Part shown: piece by piece, positions 44,930 through 57,125 of the stretch
How the letters are laid out: each line of letters opens with the position of its first letter
Position numbering within the stretch: position 1 is the first letter of the stretch
DNA from: Daphnia carinata
Lineage: Eukaryota > Arthropoda > Branchiopoda > Diplostraca > Daphniidae
Direction: 5' to 3'
Assembly: GCF_022539665.2 (NCBI RefSeq)
Contig: NC_081335.1
Span: 6,758,001-6,822,000 of the forward strand
Length of the DNA: 64,000 nucleotides
The notes under the pieces: model-generated
Seen by the model: the letters and a program-made list of their open reading frames with translations, nothing else
What the model was told of the DNA's origin: nothing
Database searches by the model: none
Position numbers and translations under genes: made by a program

Positions 44930-45345
44930 TTTCTACTCCACATCTTCTCGGGCGTGAAACCGATGAAATTGACACACATGTGCATTAAGCCTCCTAAACT
45001 GTTTCTTTTTCCATCTGGCGGTCAAGTCTTCCACAAGATAAGTGGTCTCACACACTTTTCGAATCACTTGATACGGCCCTATGAACATAGGCAAAAACTT
45101 TTTCGTTTTTCCTTTTTTGTTTAATTTTCTTCGCACTTATAAGACCTCACCAACACGTAAATCCTCTGTCACTTGGCGAATACGATCAGCTCGTTCCTTC
45201 CCTTTTATTTGTTTTTCGAATATGCGCACCCGAGCCGCGTTTCGCAATTCGCTCACGCGTTTAACAAAATTCTGGTACGGCATTGGATATTCTGGTGGTC
45301 AAGGGAACCAGTTTTCGCCTGCCATTACCGGAAGTCGGCCATACA
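44930..45345 (-). pseudogene. Gypsy integrase C-terminal region
   Basis: The minus-strand frame 45,136-44,933 has the conserved KFLPMFIGPYQVIRKV segment of the C-terminal DNA-binding/GPY-type module. It is preceded by FEKQIKGKERADRIR and DLRVGEVL-stop-VRRKLNKK. A stop and a frame change separate it from the core. Confidence 0.75.
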
Positions 45346-45349
45346 CCAT

Positions 45350-46039
45350 TTAAAACGCCGTGACCTCAGTGGTCGCTTGTTTGACTTTATTGACGGCCGG
45401 TGGGCCTTGAATACTCACAATTCTTCTGGGGTGACTATGACGATGAATGATGTTTTCTTGGATGAACAGGATGACGTGATTAGCGGAGGCATTGGGGACG
45501 GCTGGAACTTCCACCCACTTAGTCAAATAATCTATCGCCAGTATCACATGTTTATTTCCAGATTGCGTCGTCTGCAAGGGGCTCAAATGGTGTATACCCA
45601 ACATTTCAAAGGCGTAGGCAGGCGGAGGAATAAGCTGCATTTACCCGACGGTCTGACCCACGGAATGCTTATGTAGTTGGCAGTACATACAAGAAGATAC
45701 ATATTTTCTAACACGACCACACATTTTAGGCCACCAATAGCGTTCACTAACCATTGCATACGTTTTTTCCCTCCCCATATGCCCTGCTTGGGGATCATCA
45801 TGACAACTATACAAAATTTCTCTACGGAGTACAGAGGGGACGACAAGGAGAAATTTTCTTCTAGGATCAACAAGGTTTTTACAGAGGACTTTTCTATTGA
45901 TGACAAACTCATGGGGTCTTCTACCAGGGTTAGAAAACGTAAAATCTATGAAATCCATGTTCTTTACCTGGCTGTCTACCTGTTGGAGGTTAGCCAGTTC
46001 ATAGGGGGGCATAGCCCGTAGGCTTATTACTTTCCACAA
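45350..46039 (-). pseudogene. Gypsy integrase, zinc-binding and core regions
   Basis: The frame 46,039-45,641 has the HHCC zinc module (CHDDPQAGHMGREKT, then CMYC) and KFLLVVPSVLRREIL upstream of it. The frame 45,640-45,350 starts the catalytic core with VILAIDYLTKWVEVPAV, containing the first catalytic Asp. The later core with the second Asp and Glu is not open. It would insert element DNA in a working copy. Confidence 0.82.
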
Positions 46040-46270
46040 TACAAATTATACATGATCTGCCTCGCTTTCCGACAACTTTTCTTTCGGATTGTGTTAGTGA
46101 GCATCCGCCGCAACGTTACAAGTACCCTTAAGATGGCGAACTTCAAAATCATACCCTTGTAAAGAAAGAATCCATTAAGCAAACTTTCCATTCAATTCCT
46201 TCTTTGAATGCATCCACTTGAACGCCGAACTATCGGTCTCAACTGAAAACCGACGTCCATACACATAAGT

Positions 46271-46468
46271 TCAGAACTTTTTAAGCGCCCAAACGAGAGC
46301 AAGACACTTTAACTCATTCGCGCGATAGCGCGATTCCGCATCTGATAACGTTCTACATACGAACGCCACCGGCCGTGGCCCATAACCATCGTCTTGTAGT
46401 AAGGCAGCCCTCAAATCGAGATTGCTTGCGTCCTGTTGGCGAGTTAGAGCTCGCCAAAACGGTCTCAT
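46271..46468 (-). pseudogene. Gypsy RNase H N-terminal part
   Basis: The minus-strand frame has TRQQDASNLDLRAALLQDDGYG and RPVAFVCRTLSDAESRYRANELKCLALVWALKKF, the beginning of the RNase H fold with the first catalytic Asp in DASN and a conserved Glu in ELKC. The rest is shifted or missing. Confidence 0.85.
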
Positions 46469-46479
46469 TTAAAACCGAT

Positions 46480-46745
46480 CTGACGACGCCGCACCCGAAG
46501 GAAGAGAGTCGGTAACGAAAGGCGGAGCTTAGGAGTTCCGACCTCACCCGACCTCGGTCTCGACCTCGCTAGCAAGTGGCACAAATCTCAAACTCGTTTC
46601 GTTCTGTTTTCTCGTCCGTCTTTACAGAATTTCAAGTCAGCCCGTTGCGTTCTTGAAATTCGTGCTCGTCCCCATCATCTAAAGTTTTATGTTGTTTCCT
46701 GACTACTTGCAGTGCGGTGTTTGTGACGACGTAAGAACACGTGTT
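46480..46745. other. Foreign segment between Gypsy reverse transcriptase and RNase H
   Basis: About 260 bases separate the end of reverse transcriptase homology from the start of RNase H. This segment (TCACCCGACCTCGGTCTCGA and flanking GC-rich sequence) does not look like connection-domain coding. It may be a small insertion; no ends are defined. Confidence 0.35.
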
Positions 46746-47621
46746 TGTTGAAGACTAAGACACCTTTCAAATAGACGAGTAACATGTGCCACTTCAGACG
46801 CCTCAACACATTATCCAGCAATCTCTGGAAGGTTGACGGGGCGGTGTTCAACCTAAATGTAGGCGGCAAAACTCATACAGACCATCTGAGACGACAAACG
46901 CGGTCTTTTTTTGGTCTTTCGCAACAACAGGAACATGCCAATAGCCACTGGCTAAATCAAGACTAGAAAAAAAATTGCGTTTGCCAAGCGATCAAAAACA
47001 TTACCAATCAGAGGTAGAGGTTATACGCCTCTCTTAGTAACCGAATTCAACTTCCTATAGTCTGTGCAAACTCCCATCTTTTTTGCTTACCAAAACTACT
47101 GGCGCTGCCAAAGGGCTTGACGAGGTCCAGACAATTCCTCCTCTGAGCATTTCGGCCACCTCGTCGACAATTATGTCCCTGTCATACCTTGAAACGCGAT
47201 ATTGTGCGGATCGGACTGGTTGTGCGTCGCCGGGGTCGATCACGTGTTCCGCCTGATCGGTGATGCCGATCTGCCCGTCGCTACCAGGATAGCATCTCCA
47301 TCGCCGTTTGATTAGAGACCCTAGACTGGTTTTTTCATCCTCCGATAGTTCCTCTTCGAACCTCAGATTTGCTACCGACGATGGACAGCTGTTCAGCTGC
47401 TCAGCTACCCCGGTTATCATCGTACAGCTAACTGACATCTCCTCCGTTGCCTCCATCATCACCTCTGCTCCAAGCTCTATGTCCATCGTCGAAATCAGCA
47501 CCCTTCCGGTAAACCTTGGTGGGCTGGATCGCAAGTTCACTATCGGAACCTTCAGCTTTCCTTCCTCACTTGAACTATGGCTGGCGATACCATCCACTCT
47601 CCACCTGAACGAGCACAGCAA
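46690..47621 (-). pseudogene. Gypsy reverse transcriptase remnant
   Basis: The frame 47,621-47,055 has the linker to the polymerase (AEHVIDPGDAQPVRSAQYRVS) and the fingers (GGIVWTSSSPLAAPVVLVSKKDGS). A different frame, 46,869-46,690, gives TAPSTFQRLLDNVLR and the catalytic motif region as VYLKGVLVF, where YLDDVLVF is usual. The catalytic Asp pair is therefore lost. Confidence 0.85.
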
Positions 47622-47849
47622 CTCAATTTTACCGCTCCATTTCCGATGAAATTTCTCTGCACTTTCACCGACACCAACATCAGTGAGTCACCTGGAATAA
47701 CTAAAGATTGAATTAATTTAAAACTTACACCTTGTCGACTGCGTTTCGGGGGAGATTCGTCTTGTAACATCTTAACAAGGGCGTCTAAGCCGAAAAGTCC
47801 TCCTCTGAGGTATCCTCCACTTCGTCCACGAATTATACCTTCTTCTTCT

Positions 47850-48235
47850 TCTGTTTTAACTTTTCACACTTTCTACACCCTTCGATATCCCCAATAGTTG
47901 TCCCATAAACTGCAATCCCTTCCCTTCTAACGCAAGTCTACCTCTCTTTACTACAATGTTTGTCCCGCTTTTTATTATCCAATCAACCGACAATATCAAG
48001 AAAAAGGTGACCATTGAATCACTGCTACCTCTGCCAACTCTATTTTCCTCCCTTCTCACCAGATTATCAAAAACAAAAAGATTCTACTGCAACTACTCTA
48101 TTGCCTACTCCTCTCAGTTTATAATCACTCTCGCCGTACCTCAACACCATATTTCTTAACTTACTGGCCGTGCTAAACCTAATGGCGCTACTCGTGGCTC
48201 CGGAGTCTACAACTTCACCAACGCTCATAATGACT
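47850..48235 (-). pseudogene. Gypsy protease remnant
   Basis: On the minus strand, near 48,208-48,194, the codons read Asp-Ser-Gly-Ala-Thr, the catalytic motif of retroelement aspartic proteases, preceded by SVGEVV. Downstream coding is fragmented (frame 48,059-47,856). Confidence 0.65.
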
Positions 48236-48636
48236 ACCTTGTTTATAGGAAGGAGGTGTCCTCAAGGTAAGGAAGCGTAGCTGGTCAACAATGGCCTTGC
48301 CTCGATTGACAAAGTTTGCGTTTTCCGGCTTAGACGAAAAAAAACGTGGCTGGTGGCCCGTCCTGTGGCAATACCAGCACTCCATCCGCAATACTAGCCC
48401 GTCTTCCTTCGACAATCCTATTCACAGCCTGTCTATCGTCACCTTCGACCACATCATTTTCTCCCCGAAGTTCCGAAACGTTGCTGCTAGATCTTGTTGT
48501 AGCGGGGGTGTCCAATGCTGTTGATTTGGCGCCACCTCTGGTCGCGCTGAAACCCCAAGTTGTTCCAGCTGTCGAATTCTGACAATGAAACTTGGAATAT
48601 CCTCCGGTGTCGTGGCGGTAATCCGGCTACATGTTC
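48215..48636 (-). pseudogene. Gypsy gag nucleocapsid part
   Basis: The frame 48,415-48,215 contains C-W-Y-C-H-R-T-G-H, the first part of a CCHC zinc knuckle; the last Cys has become Phe or Ser. Upstream (to 48,636) lie ITATTPEDIPSFIVRIRQLEQL and an acidic linker, typical of the region between capsid and zinc knuckle. The frame changes near 48,400. The upstream part is cut by the BEL insertion. Confidence 0.75.
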
Positions 48637-48923
48637 TGTTCCGAATCCTACAGCCCCAAATAGTTAGAAGAGGCTTTATCTAAAACGGTATTGTGCCATA
48701 GGCGAAAACGGAGGCAGGGGAACGTAGACGACGCGACGAGGAGGGAAGATCACCCTTTCGCAAAACAATTAGAGACAAGAATTTGCCTGTTACAGTCGCG
48801 TCACTCGTTTTCCCGTAAAATATTGTAACTTGTGAAATATCAGTATTGAGCTAACGTGCCCGTAAATAAAATACAGAGTGCGAAATTTACCTGCAATCTT
48901 AAAGTCAGTATGTATCGTTAACA
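48637..48923 (+). repeat. BEL 5' LTR
   Basis: 287 bp, beginning TGTTCCG and ending TTAACA. By eye it differs from the 3' LTR at two positions (T/C at 48,663 and A/G near 48,828), so insertion was recent. AATAAAATACA near its end is a likely polyadenylation signal. Confidence 0.96.
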
Positions 48924-48926
48924 TTT

Positions 48927-48947
48927 TGGTGCATCGACCGGGAATCG
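48927..48947 (+). other. BEL primer-binding site, tRNA-Gly
   Basis: TGGTGCATCGACCGGGAATC, three bases after the LTR, is complementary to the 3' end of tRNA-Gly(GCC) plus CCA with one mismatch (known tRNA sequence recalled from memory). Confidence 0.82.
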
Positions 48948-49238
48948 TGAATCCCAACGAACTGATCCGTAAATTGTAGTCGTCTTATCGCTCTGTATCG
49001 TCCACATCGTTTACGCTACAGCACGAAAACTCATGCTGACGTTGTCTCCTATCAAAAGGATCTACAATCAAGCGTTACCTTTAGAACAAAACTTAATTAG
49101 ACGATTTACGCCACATGTGCTCGCCCTATAGCACATTGAATCGTCTACGCACGAAGTATTGTCCTAATAACTTGATTGTCGAAACCTTACCTTGTACCCG
49201 TCTCGTCGACAAGCTCATGCCTTTAAATAACGTCTAAA

Positions 49239-52200
49239 GTGCATACTCGCAAATCAGTCCCGCGTGGCAGATCACGTAACACGTTGCGTAAACTGATCCC
49301 ATACGTCATCCGTTGTCATTCAAGCATGGCCAACGAAGCTTTCCCCCTCGATGTTATTCAAGAAGAAGAACCGGAGGAAGATTTGGAAGAATGGCAAAGG
49401 ACAAACGACCCCGCTCAGCTAAAACAGCACCGTACGCAGGCCAAGAGAATCCACACGATGGCACTCAATCAAGCTCTCCTTGCCGTCCGAATGCAGGAAG
49501 ATGTTGGAACAATCGAGATTGAGCGAACAAGCCTGGTTCGTGCATACGACATCGTTGAAAGAATTCACCGTCGCTACGTGGAAGTCTGCAAGTTCGACGG
49601 CAAAGATCTAGACAGAGAAACCAGCTGGGGAATTGATATTTCCATCAAACACTCGAGGGCGTTAACCGACATGGCCAACTACATCGACTCCCTTCAGGCC
49701 CGCGCAAGATCAGTTGCAGGTTTCAGCCGTAGTAGTGTTTCCAACCGTTCATCAACCTCATCGACACGACGTAAACTTCAGGAGGCCGAGCGGTTAGAAA
49801 AGGAAACGCAACTAAGGATTCAACAGGAAAAGGCCGAAGCCTTACAACAAGCCGAAGAGGAAGAACGTAGAAAGCAGTTCGAACTTGGCAAGATGCAGCT
49901 CGAAATCGCCAGAAAGGCAGAGGAAAAGCGGGTTGAAGCAGCACGTAAGGAACGACAACTGAAAATGGAGTTAGAGAAGCAACGTTACACTAGCTCCTTG
50001 TTACGTAAACAACTCGCAGACGAATTAGCGGAAACCGAAGAGACGGATGAAATCGAAACGTCCGGGTTTGATAAATCAGATGTCTGGAAAACTTCTAACG
50101 TCCCATTTCATGCACCCGCTACGCCTGTTCCAGAATTCTGCATGCCGTACAGACCAGCAACGACAACGCAACCATGCTCTCAACACGATCCGGCTGCGTC
50201 CCAACAGCCGTTTACGTTTGACCAGCCATCTTCGTCGTTTCCTAACTTGAACGTCAACGCCTCAAGCTACGCACCCACAAACATATTCGATCGGGTAGCT
50301 CAGCAAATCAACTCCAGCTCACGTCCGCCGTCACATCCAACAATCGCGATGTCGGCGCCTCCCGTACACAACCGATTTACGCAACAAACGTTTCCGTCCC
50401 AGAGACCAGTTCCTGATTCGCAACCAACGGTGTACTCCCCTGATGCCTGGATATTCACCGTGAATCGTCATGACCCACCTCCGACATTTCGTTCATCATC
50501 GAGACCGCCGAAAGCTGAACCACCGAAGTTTGACGGCAACCCGATAAACTGGCCTATGTTTATCCAGTCATTCAAGGTTCAGATCCACGACACATGTTTC
50601 AGCGATGCCGAACGTCAACATCATCTACGTGTATGCCTGACGACCGAAATTCAGAAGAACCTCGGTGAAGTTCTACTCAACCCTGGATTATACTCCTTTG
50701 CATTGAAAGAGCTGCATCGGAAGTTCGGAAATCCAAGAATCGTATCAACCGCCTGCTCTTCATTGCGTCTAAAGCTACCTTCGTTTAAAGATAGCGACTA
50801 CGAATCTTTAAAGCAGTTTTCGTCCACACTCCGTTCAGTCGTCGCAACTTTGCAACTGGGTGGATATGGATTGGAGCTACACAGCAGCACCACTTTGGCT
50901 CAATTGGTTGGAAAATTGCCGTCCAAACTACGCAGTAAATGGGCCGAAGTGAGCTATCGAATTCAAGATAGATTGCCTACGATACTCGACCTGGACACGT
51001 GGCTCGATGACGTTACGATGGCGGAGTATTTCGTCCGTGTTGGCGTCGACCCCACATTCCAGCAAGGCAGTCATCCGAAGACTCGAGAAAACGTCCACAA
51101 ATCGTCTAACGAAAAACCGAAGAAGTCGACCACGCCCCCTATGGTCTTCTCCACAACCGTAAACATCGCATCCTGCCCATATTGTGACGGTGCTCATCGC
51201 CTTTACCTCTGTGAGAAGTTTAAGGCGTTAAATCCCACGGAGCGATCGGAGGTAGTCAAAGAAAAAAGATGCTGTTACCGGTGTCTCGACGACCGCCATC
51301 TAAGTTCCGAGTGTAAAAGGGAAAAGGAATGTGGAACAGAAGATTGTAAACGTCTTCACCACCCTCTTCTCCACGGAGCACCGAGGATGTATCCGAAAAC
51401 GCCACAATCGAGCCCGACGTCACACTCTTCTCGAAAGGGCCCATTTAACGGCGCGGTCTCCTTCGGCTACGAAAACGAAACGACCCTGCTGCCTATCGTC
51501 CCTATGGTAATCGAAGCTAATGGTCGAACCTGGACCGGGTACGGATTGTTGGATCCCGGTAGCCAAATCTCAATGATAACCAGCGCGCTTGCAAACGAAT
51601 TGGGACTTCAAGGCGAGAAGGGAATTTCGATAATCGGAACGTACCACGGCCGCGACCCAACTGCACACACGACAAAGGTGTCCTTCAGAATCTCGTCGTT
51701 GGACAAAAGCAGTTCTTTCGAAATCCCGAACTGTTACTCCGTTCCCGTCTTAAAAATCAAGAACGAAAACGTCGATCTAAAGAAGCTTGTCAAGGATTGG
51801 CCTCATCTAGCTGGATTGAAGGTTCCCGCCCAAAATTCCGTGGACGTGAACGTGTTGATCGGCTCGTGTGATATGGCTCCGCAAGAAGTGCTTGAAATCA
51901 AAAGAGATCCGTTGAACGAGCGAGCTCCGCGAAGTCTCCGAACAGCCTTTGGATGGTGTATAGCCGGTCCGATTTCTCCGGCCGCCGTTGCACAACTTCA
52001 GTGCAACTCGCTCTCATTAGCGCCCCCACCCGATCAAGATCTTGTGAATGCGATCGATCGCTTTCTACTCACCGAGACCTACGAAGCCCGAGCAGCTGTC
52101 AAGGTGCCGGTCAGCGACGATGAATTACGTGCAAACAAGATCCTAAACGAAACGACAAGATTCGTAGGCGATCGTTACGAGTCGGGACTCCTCTGGAAAA

Positions 52201-52640
52201 ACGAAGAGCCGAACCTCCCCGACAACAGCCAGTCTACACTAGCTCGCTTCCTAAAGCTAGAACGAAGACTCATCGCCGACGAAAATCTTGGTAGAAGATA
52301 CTCCGCTGCAATCAACAAATACATCAGTCTTGGTCACGCCCGAAAACTTTCAGCCGAGGAGGTCGATTACCGTCCAGCTGGCCGTACCTGGTTTCTGCCT
52401 CACCACCCTGTGATAAGTCCGAAGAAACCTGACAAATGCCGCCCAGTTTTTGATGCCTCCGCGTACTACAAGGGAATGTCGCTGAACTTTGCCCTGCTGA
52501 AAGCACCTGACCTGCTAACCAACTTAATTGGTGTGTTGCTACGTTTCCGGCAACATCCTATGGCATTGAGCGCGGATATCGTAAAGATGTTCCACCAAGT
52601 AAGAGTGCGGCCACAAGACGGGCCGGTACTTCTTCTATCG
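49239..52640 (+). pseudogene. BEL polyprotein part 1: gag, protease and start of reverse transcriptase
   Basis: One open frame of about 1,130 codons up to the break. Residues about 170-270 form a long charged coiled coil. Residues about 420-590 match the DUF1759-type gag domain (PPKFDGNPINWPMFIQSF). Two Cys/His clusters follow (CPYC; CCYRCLDDRHLSSEC). A DUF1758-type aspartic protease has Asp-Pro-Gly where Asp-Ser-Gly is usual (GYGLLDPGSQISMI). Reverse transcriptase fingers begin near residue 1,060 (KCRPVFDASA) with the first catalytic Asp in LSADIVKMFHQV. The frame shifts around 52,620-52,640. An in-frame ATG also occurs at 49,326; 49,239 is the first ATG, and translation start is undecided. 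Confidence 0.93.
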
Positions 52641-54102
52641 CGACCCGGGTATACAGGAACCGCCCTCCGTTTACCAAATGAACGTGCAACCCTTCGGCGC
52701 AGTTTGCTCCCCGACAATTTGTGCTCACGTTCTACGTCAAGCAGCCGAAGACGGTGGGATTGATGCAGCCGACGCTACGAAACAAGTAATCGACCATTTC
52801 TACGTGGACAACTGGCTGACGTCATTCCCAACTGCCGAAGAAGCTATTCAGCAAGCGAAAAGGGTGACAAACGTTCTACGTCGTGGAGGATTCGAGCTCG
52901 CCCAGTGGGGCTCATCATGCCCGAAGGTTCTGCTGTCGTTGCCTGGCAACCCAGTTTCGTCTATCGACTTAGCGCTACACGGAATGCCCATAGAACGGAC
53001 GTTGGGCCTCTCACTCGACTACGGTAGCGACTCGTTCGTAGTGAGCGCAAGCATTAAACTGGATGGAGAGACGAAACGTGAAATACTACGAGAAACGTCA
53101 AGCGTCTACGACCCATTTGGTTTTCTCTCACCGGTGTTGCTACAAGCTAAACTCATTCTGCAAGCTGTATGCAGAAAATCGGTTGGCTGGGACGATCAAC
53201 TAGACCAGACGACCATCGATGAGTGGCAAAATTGGGCCATCTCCCTCTCGAAGCTAAACCCGCTTTCCGTCCCACGATGTTTTTACCCAGAGCTACCAAA
53301 AGCACGAGGTGTGGGACTGCATCTGTTTGCTGACGCCTCCTAATCAGCGTTTGGTGCCATTGCCTATCTCCGTTTCGACATCCCCGACGGCGTTAAAGTG
53401 TCATTGGTTATGGCCAAGGCAAGAGTAGCACCTATCAAATACGTTTCGATACCCAGACTTGAGCTGTGTGCAGCATTACTCGCCGCCCGCCTAGCATCAG
53501 TGATCAAGTCAAAACTTCGACTAAAAATCGACCAAACCTCATTTTGGTCAGATTCGACAACGGTTTTGAGATGGATCAACTCCCCACACTATCGGTTTCA
53601 TATTTACGTCGGAAACCGAATAGGCGAAATATTGGAGCTGTCCGAAAGTAGTCAATGGCGTTACGTCCCTACGGCTCAAAACCCAGCAGATGACGTCAGC
53701 CGCGGCGTCACGTCATCTGAATTTTCCATCGAACATCGTTTCTTCACCGGTCCGTCTTTCCTCTACCAATCACCTCAAAATTGGCCGGCCTTCCCCGATG
53801 TAAAACAGGGAACTAACGAAGTAGAGGATCCCGAAGTTCGCTGTACGAGATGGGTTGGTGCGATTCTACACGTAAACGATTCCATCGACCAGCTCACCAC
53901 GTACACCTTCCGCTATCCGTTTTTAGTCGGCGTTGTCGGCTACGTCAAACGTTTCATCAGTAACGCTCGTAAAGAAAAAACTCATCGCGAATTCGGCAAA
54001 TTATCGGAAACCGAGGTCAAGAATGCGGAAGCAGAATTGTTTAGGCGCGCTCAGATGTCTGCCTTTCCAGAAGATTATAGCAATTTAAAAGAGGGAAAGT
54101 AG
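52641..54102 (+). pseudogene. BEL polyprotein part 2: reverse transcriptase palm and RNase H
   Basis: In the shifted frame, reverse transcriptase continues with VQPFGAVCSPTICAHVLR and the catalytic motif reads YVDN, not the usual YVDD. The connection and RNase H parts follow. A TAA at 53,341-53,343 falls directly after the RNase H start motif LFADAS, and the same frame then continues (53,398-54,102) through RLELCAALLAARL and FWSDSTTVLRWI to NPADDVSRG. TAG at 54,100-54,102 ends it. The stop is a single codon in otherwise well preserved coding. Confidence 0.92.
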
Positions 54103-55434
54103 CTCGATCCTGGTTCAAGCCTAATCACGTTAACGCCATTCATCGACCATCAAAGAGTTTTACGAGTCGGAGGACGTATTGAAAATGCTCCAGCTCCACC
54201 TGAAGCTCGCCATCCGATCATACTTCCAGCTGATGAGAAAATCACAAAGTTGCTAATTTATAGTCTCCACCTCGAGTTCGCTCACTCCACTACAGAGAGA
54301 ACCTTTCACGAGTTACGAAAGGTTTACTGGGTTCAACGTTGACGAAAAACGGTGAGAAGAATTATCAGCAAGTGCTTCAAATGCAAGCAACACTACGCAA
54401 AAGCACTCTGCCCGATGATGGCCGCCCTTCCCGGTTACCGTCTGAAGCCTTTCTACCCCGCCTTTACACACACCGGAGTAGATTTCTTTGGCCCGTACAA
54501 CGTAAAGATATTCAGACGGAAAGTAAAACGCTGGGCCTGTTTGTTTACTTGCATGTCATCAAGAGCCGTGCACTTGGAAATGGCATACTCTCTTGACACT
54601 TCGTCATTCATCAACTGCATCAGTCGCTTTGAAGATCGCCGTACGACTCCGCAACATTATCACAGCGATAATGGCGCGAACTTTGTTGGAGCTGTGCGTG
54701 AATTCTCCGAGTGTCTTCGCCGGATGGAACAACTAGCCATAAGAGATGGACGAAAACGAAGAACAGTGACCTGGAGTTTCAACCCACCTGCCGTGCCACA
54801 TTTTGGTGGAACTTGGGAACGTCTAGTTCAGTCGTCAAAACGTGCCTTAAGATTCGTACTTAACGAACAAACCCTGACTGAAGATACCTTAGTCACCACG
54901 TTAATTCAAGTGGAGAAACTTCTCAACGGCCGCCCGTTAACGTATGTAAGCGTAAACCCGGCGGATCCCGAACCCATCACGCCAAACCATCTTCTCCTTG
55001 GACACGAAAATCCGTACGTACCCTTCGACATGTTCGACGAAAACGACATGACGACCAAAAGGCAGTACCGCATCGCTCAGTACCTCACGGATTGTTTCTG
55101 GAGACGTTGGATGAGGGAATATCTGCCCAGCCTTACGGAAAGACGGAAATGGCTATACGGACAAAAGAACCTCAACGTTGGCGACATCGTGATCGTTATC
55201 GAGCCAGACACACCCCGTGGAGAATGGCCCATCGCTCGTGTCGTCAAGGTGTTCTCTGGACCAGATGGCGTGGTCCGCTCCGCGATCGTTCACCTACGTT
55301 CGGCCACCAAAACCTCCGAACTTCATCGCCCAGCTGTGAAACTCTGCTTGTTGGAGTCTTGGGATACGGATGGTGCGTCCGCTTACGAACGCAGGGCCGG
55401 CTATGTTCCGAATCCTACAGCCCCAAACAGTTAG
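54103..55434 (+). pseudogene. BEL polyprotein part 3: integrase
   Basis: The frame stays the same as part 2. The integrase zinc module lies at about 54,200-54,400 (APPEARHPIILPADEK, LEFAHSTTERTF, then C-F-K-C) and is crossed by a TGA at 54,341-54,343. The core has all three catalytic acidic residues in context: HTGVDFFGPY, HSDNGANFVGA and HFGGTWERLVQ. A C-terminal region with LNVGDIVIVIEPDTPRGEWP, typical for BEL, runs into the 3' LTR, where the frame ends at 55,434. Confidence 0.93.
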
Positions 55435-55690
55435 AAGAGGCTTTATCTAAAACGGTATTGTGCCATAGGCGAAAACGGAGGCAGGGGAACGTAGACGACG
55501 CGACGAGGAGGGAAGATCACCCTTTCGCAAAACAATTAGAGACAAGAATTTGCCTGTTACAGTCGCGTCACTCGTTTTCCCGTAAAATATTGTGACTTGT
55601 GAAATATCAGTATTGAGCTAACGTGCCCGTAAATAAAATACAGAGTGCGAAATTTACCTGCAATCTTAAAGTCAGTATGTATCGTTAACA
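55404..55690 (+). repeat. BEL 3' LTR
   Basis: 287 bp, near-identical to the 5' LTR. The last ten or so codons of the integrase frame lie inside it. The host duplication TGCTC follows. Confidence 0.96.
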
Positions 55691-56263
55691 TGCTCCCATT
55701 TCGCCAAGCCGTTGATCAACAAGGGAATGGTGTCACGTTCCGTTAGAAGGATTGGAGAAAGACGACAGAGTCGGAATTTGCCTAGATTATACTCTATTCC
55801 TGCTTCATTTGGCCGCTACACCCGTTTCTGGATCAACCGATTCCAGTCGGTAAACGAAAGACACCTAGAAAAAATTGCGACAAAGGCAACCAACCATGCT
55901 GCCCAATCAACGTGAATATGTCTGATCTGGACATGCCACATCAGCGCCGTCTGCCCCAGACGCCGAACACCGACTTAAAACCTGTTTGCATCCGTCCATG
56001 CTTCCGAGGCCGCTAGTCTGTCAACGATCCACGTAGACAGACACGCAGTCGCCTTTCGAAAAACCAACGTTTTCATCAAGCACGGACCTCCAACGAAGAT
56101 TTAGAATGGACCATCCAAGTAGACTTAGCGATGGAGGCCCCATTCTTCGGCAGCATACGCAGAAGTTTTGCATGACTCAGCTAGTACCAAGAACCTCCCA
56201 TAATGAAAACAATTTTGTGACATATGTCTTCGATATACCCAGCGGCTTTATATAAGTTTTATA
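55691..56263 (-). pseudogene. Gypsy gag capsid part beyond the BEL insertion
   Basis: On the minus strand, about 55,800-55,691 reads YNLGKFRLCRLSPILLTERD then TIPLLINGLAKWEH, the usual end of a Gypsy capsid (a Tyr-Leu-Cys segment followed by a L-x-x-G-L motif). This joins the gag part at 48,636 once the BEL element is taken out. Upstream to 56,263 nothing is recognised and no LTR is found, so the 5' end of the Gypsy is missing. Confidence 0.6.
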
Positions 56264-57125
56264 GCGTTTAAATGTAATTAAAATATAAAATGAATATTAA
56301 ACGACAACAGGAAATTGTATATTCAATTTCAAAAACTTTATCTTTTATTGGGATTCGCGGTGAATAGGACTGGGAGATATAGAACTGACTTTTAAACTAT
56401 TTCATGTCAGTGCTATTTTTCCAAGGCATTAGTCCTATTTCTATTTAGCGATAGTCCTATTTTTTTTAAATTGTTCCAAATGGAACGATGAGCCTCCAAT
56501 CCGGTACGCAATATATTGTGTATATCCATTTTCCTTTTTAAAATACCGAAAGTGTTAACTCATTACTTAAATGGCTCACAAAACCTTTTTTCCTTATGCT
56601 ATTTTAATTAAAATAACAGGAGAACATGAACTTTATTGTATTTAATAGAATTCATTTAACAAAATACTATTAGAGCAAAATCAGAAATATTTGTTACTTA
56701 TATTGCACTTCATGTGGTCATAACAAACTTTTTCAATTGCACTAATGTTTTACTATTTCATACTACTATCGTTACATAATATACAGCTCTTACATATTCT
56801 AATTTTGCTCTAATAGTATTTTATTAATTATTTATTAAATACCATGAAATTACATGTCCAGTAACGAAGGAGGTGCAATACGTTATCCCATAGGCATATT
56901 TTAGGTAGTATGATTGAAATCGGTCTCTTATTTCACTTATTGTAGTGCTCGGCCTCTATCTTATTGAAAGAGTTTTATTGTTTGTGTTTTTAATCATTTC
57001 TTTTGGTTGCCTTTGTTAGTTTACTAACGTTAGCGATTAATTTTTGCAACCCACACATTGTCTTTGTCATTCGTGTGAAAAACAGCCGCCTTAATAATTT
57101 ATTGAATAAACAATGGTAAACCACA

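Larger units (their letters stand above)
48637..55690 (+). mobile_element. BEL/Pao LTR retrotransposon, nearly complete but disabled
   Basis: Two 287-bp LTRs (TGTTCCGAAT ... GTTAACA) flank a single Gag-Pol polyprotein in BEL order: gag, protease, reverse transcriptase, RNase H, integrase. The flanking pentamers TGTTC and TGCTC are a 5-bp TSD with one difference. It is inserted in gag of the decayed Gypsy element. The coding region carries one frameshift and three in-frame stops, so this copy cannot make its own proteins. Confidence 0.96.
44700..56250 (-). mobile_element. Decayed Gypsy element on the minus strand, split by the BEL insertion
   Basis: Minus-strand coding follows the Gypsy order. 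Gag pieces lie at 55,900-55,691 and 48,636-48,215, protease near 48,210-47,900, reverse transcriptase at 47,621-46,690, RNase H at 46,468-46,271, integrase at 46,039-45,350 and the integrase C-terminus to about 44,930. The BEL element at 48,637-55,690 interrupts gag. Every domain is in a different frame from its neighbour, with stops. No LTR could be paired. Confidence 0.82.
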
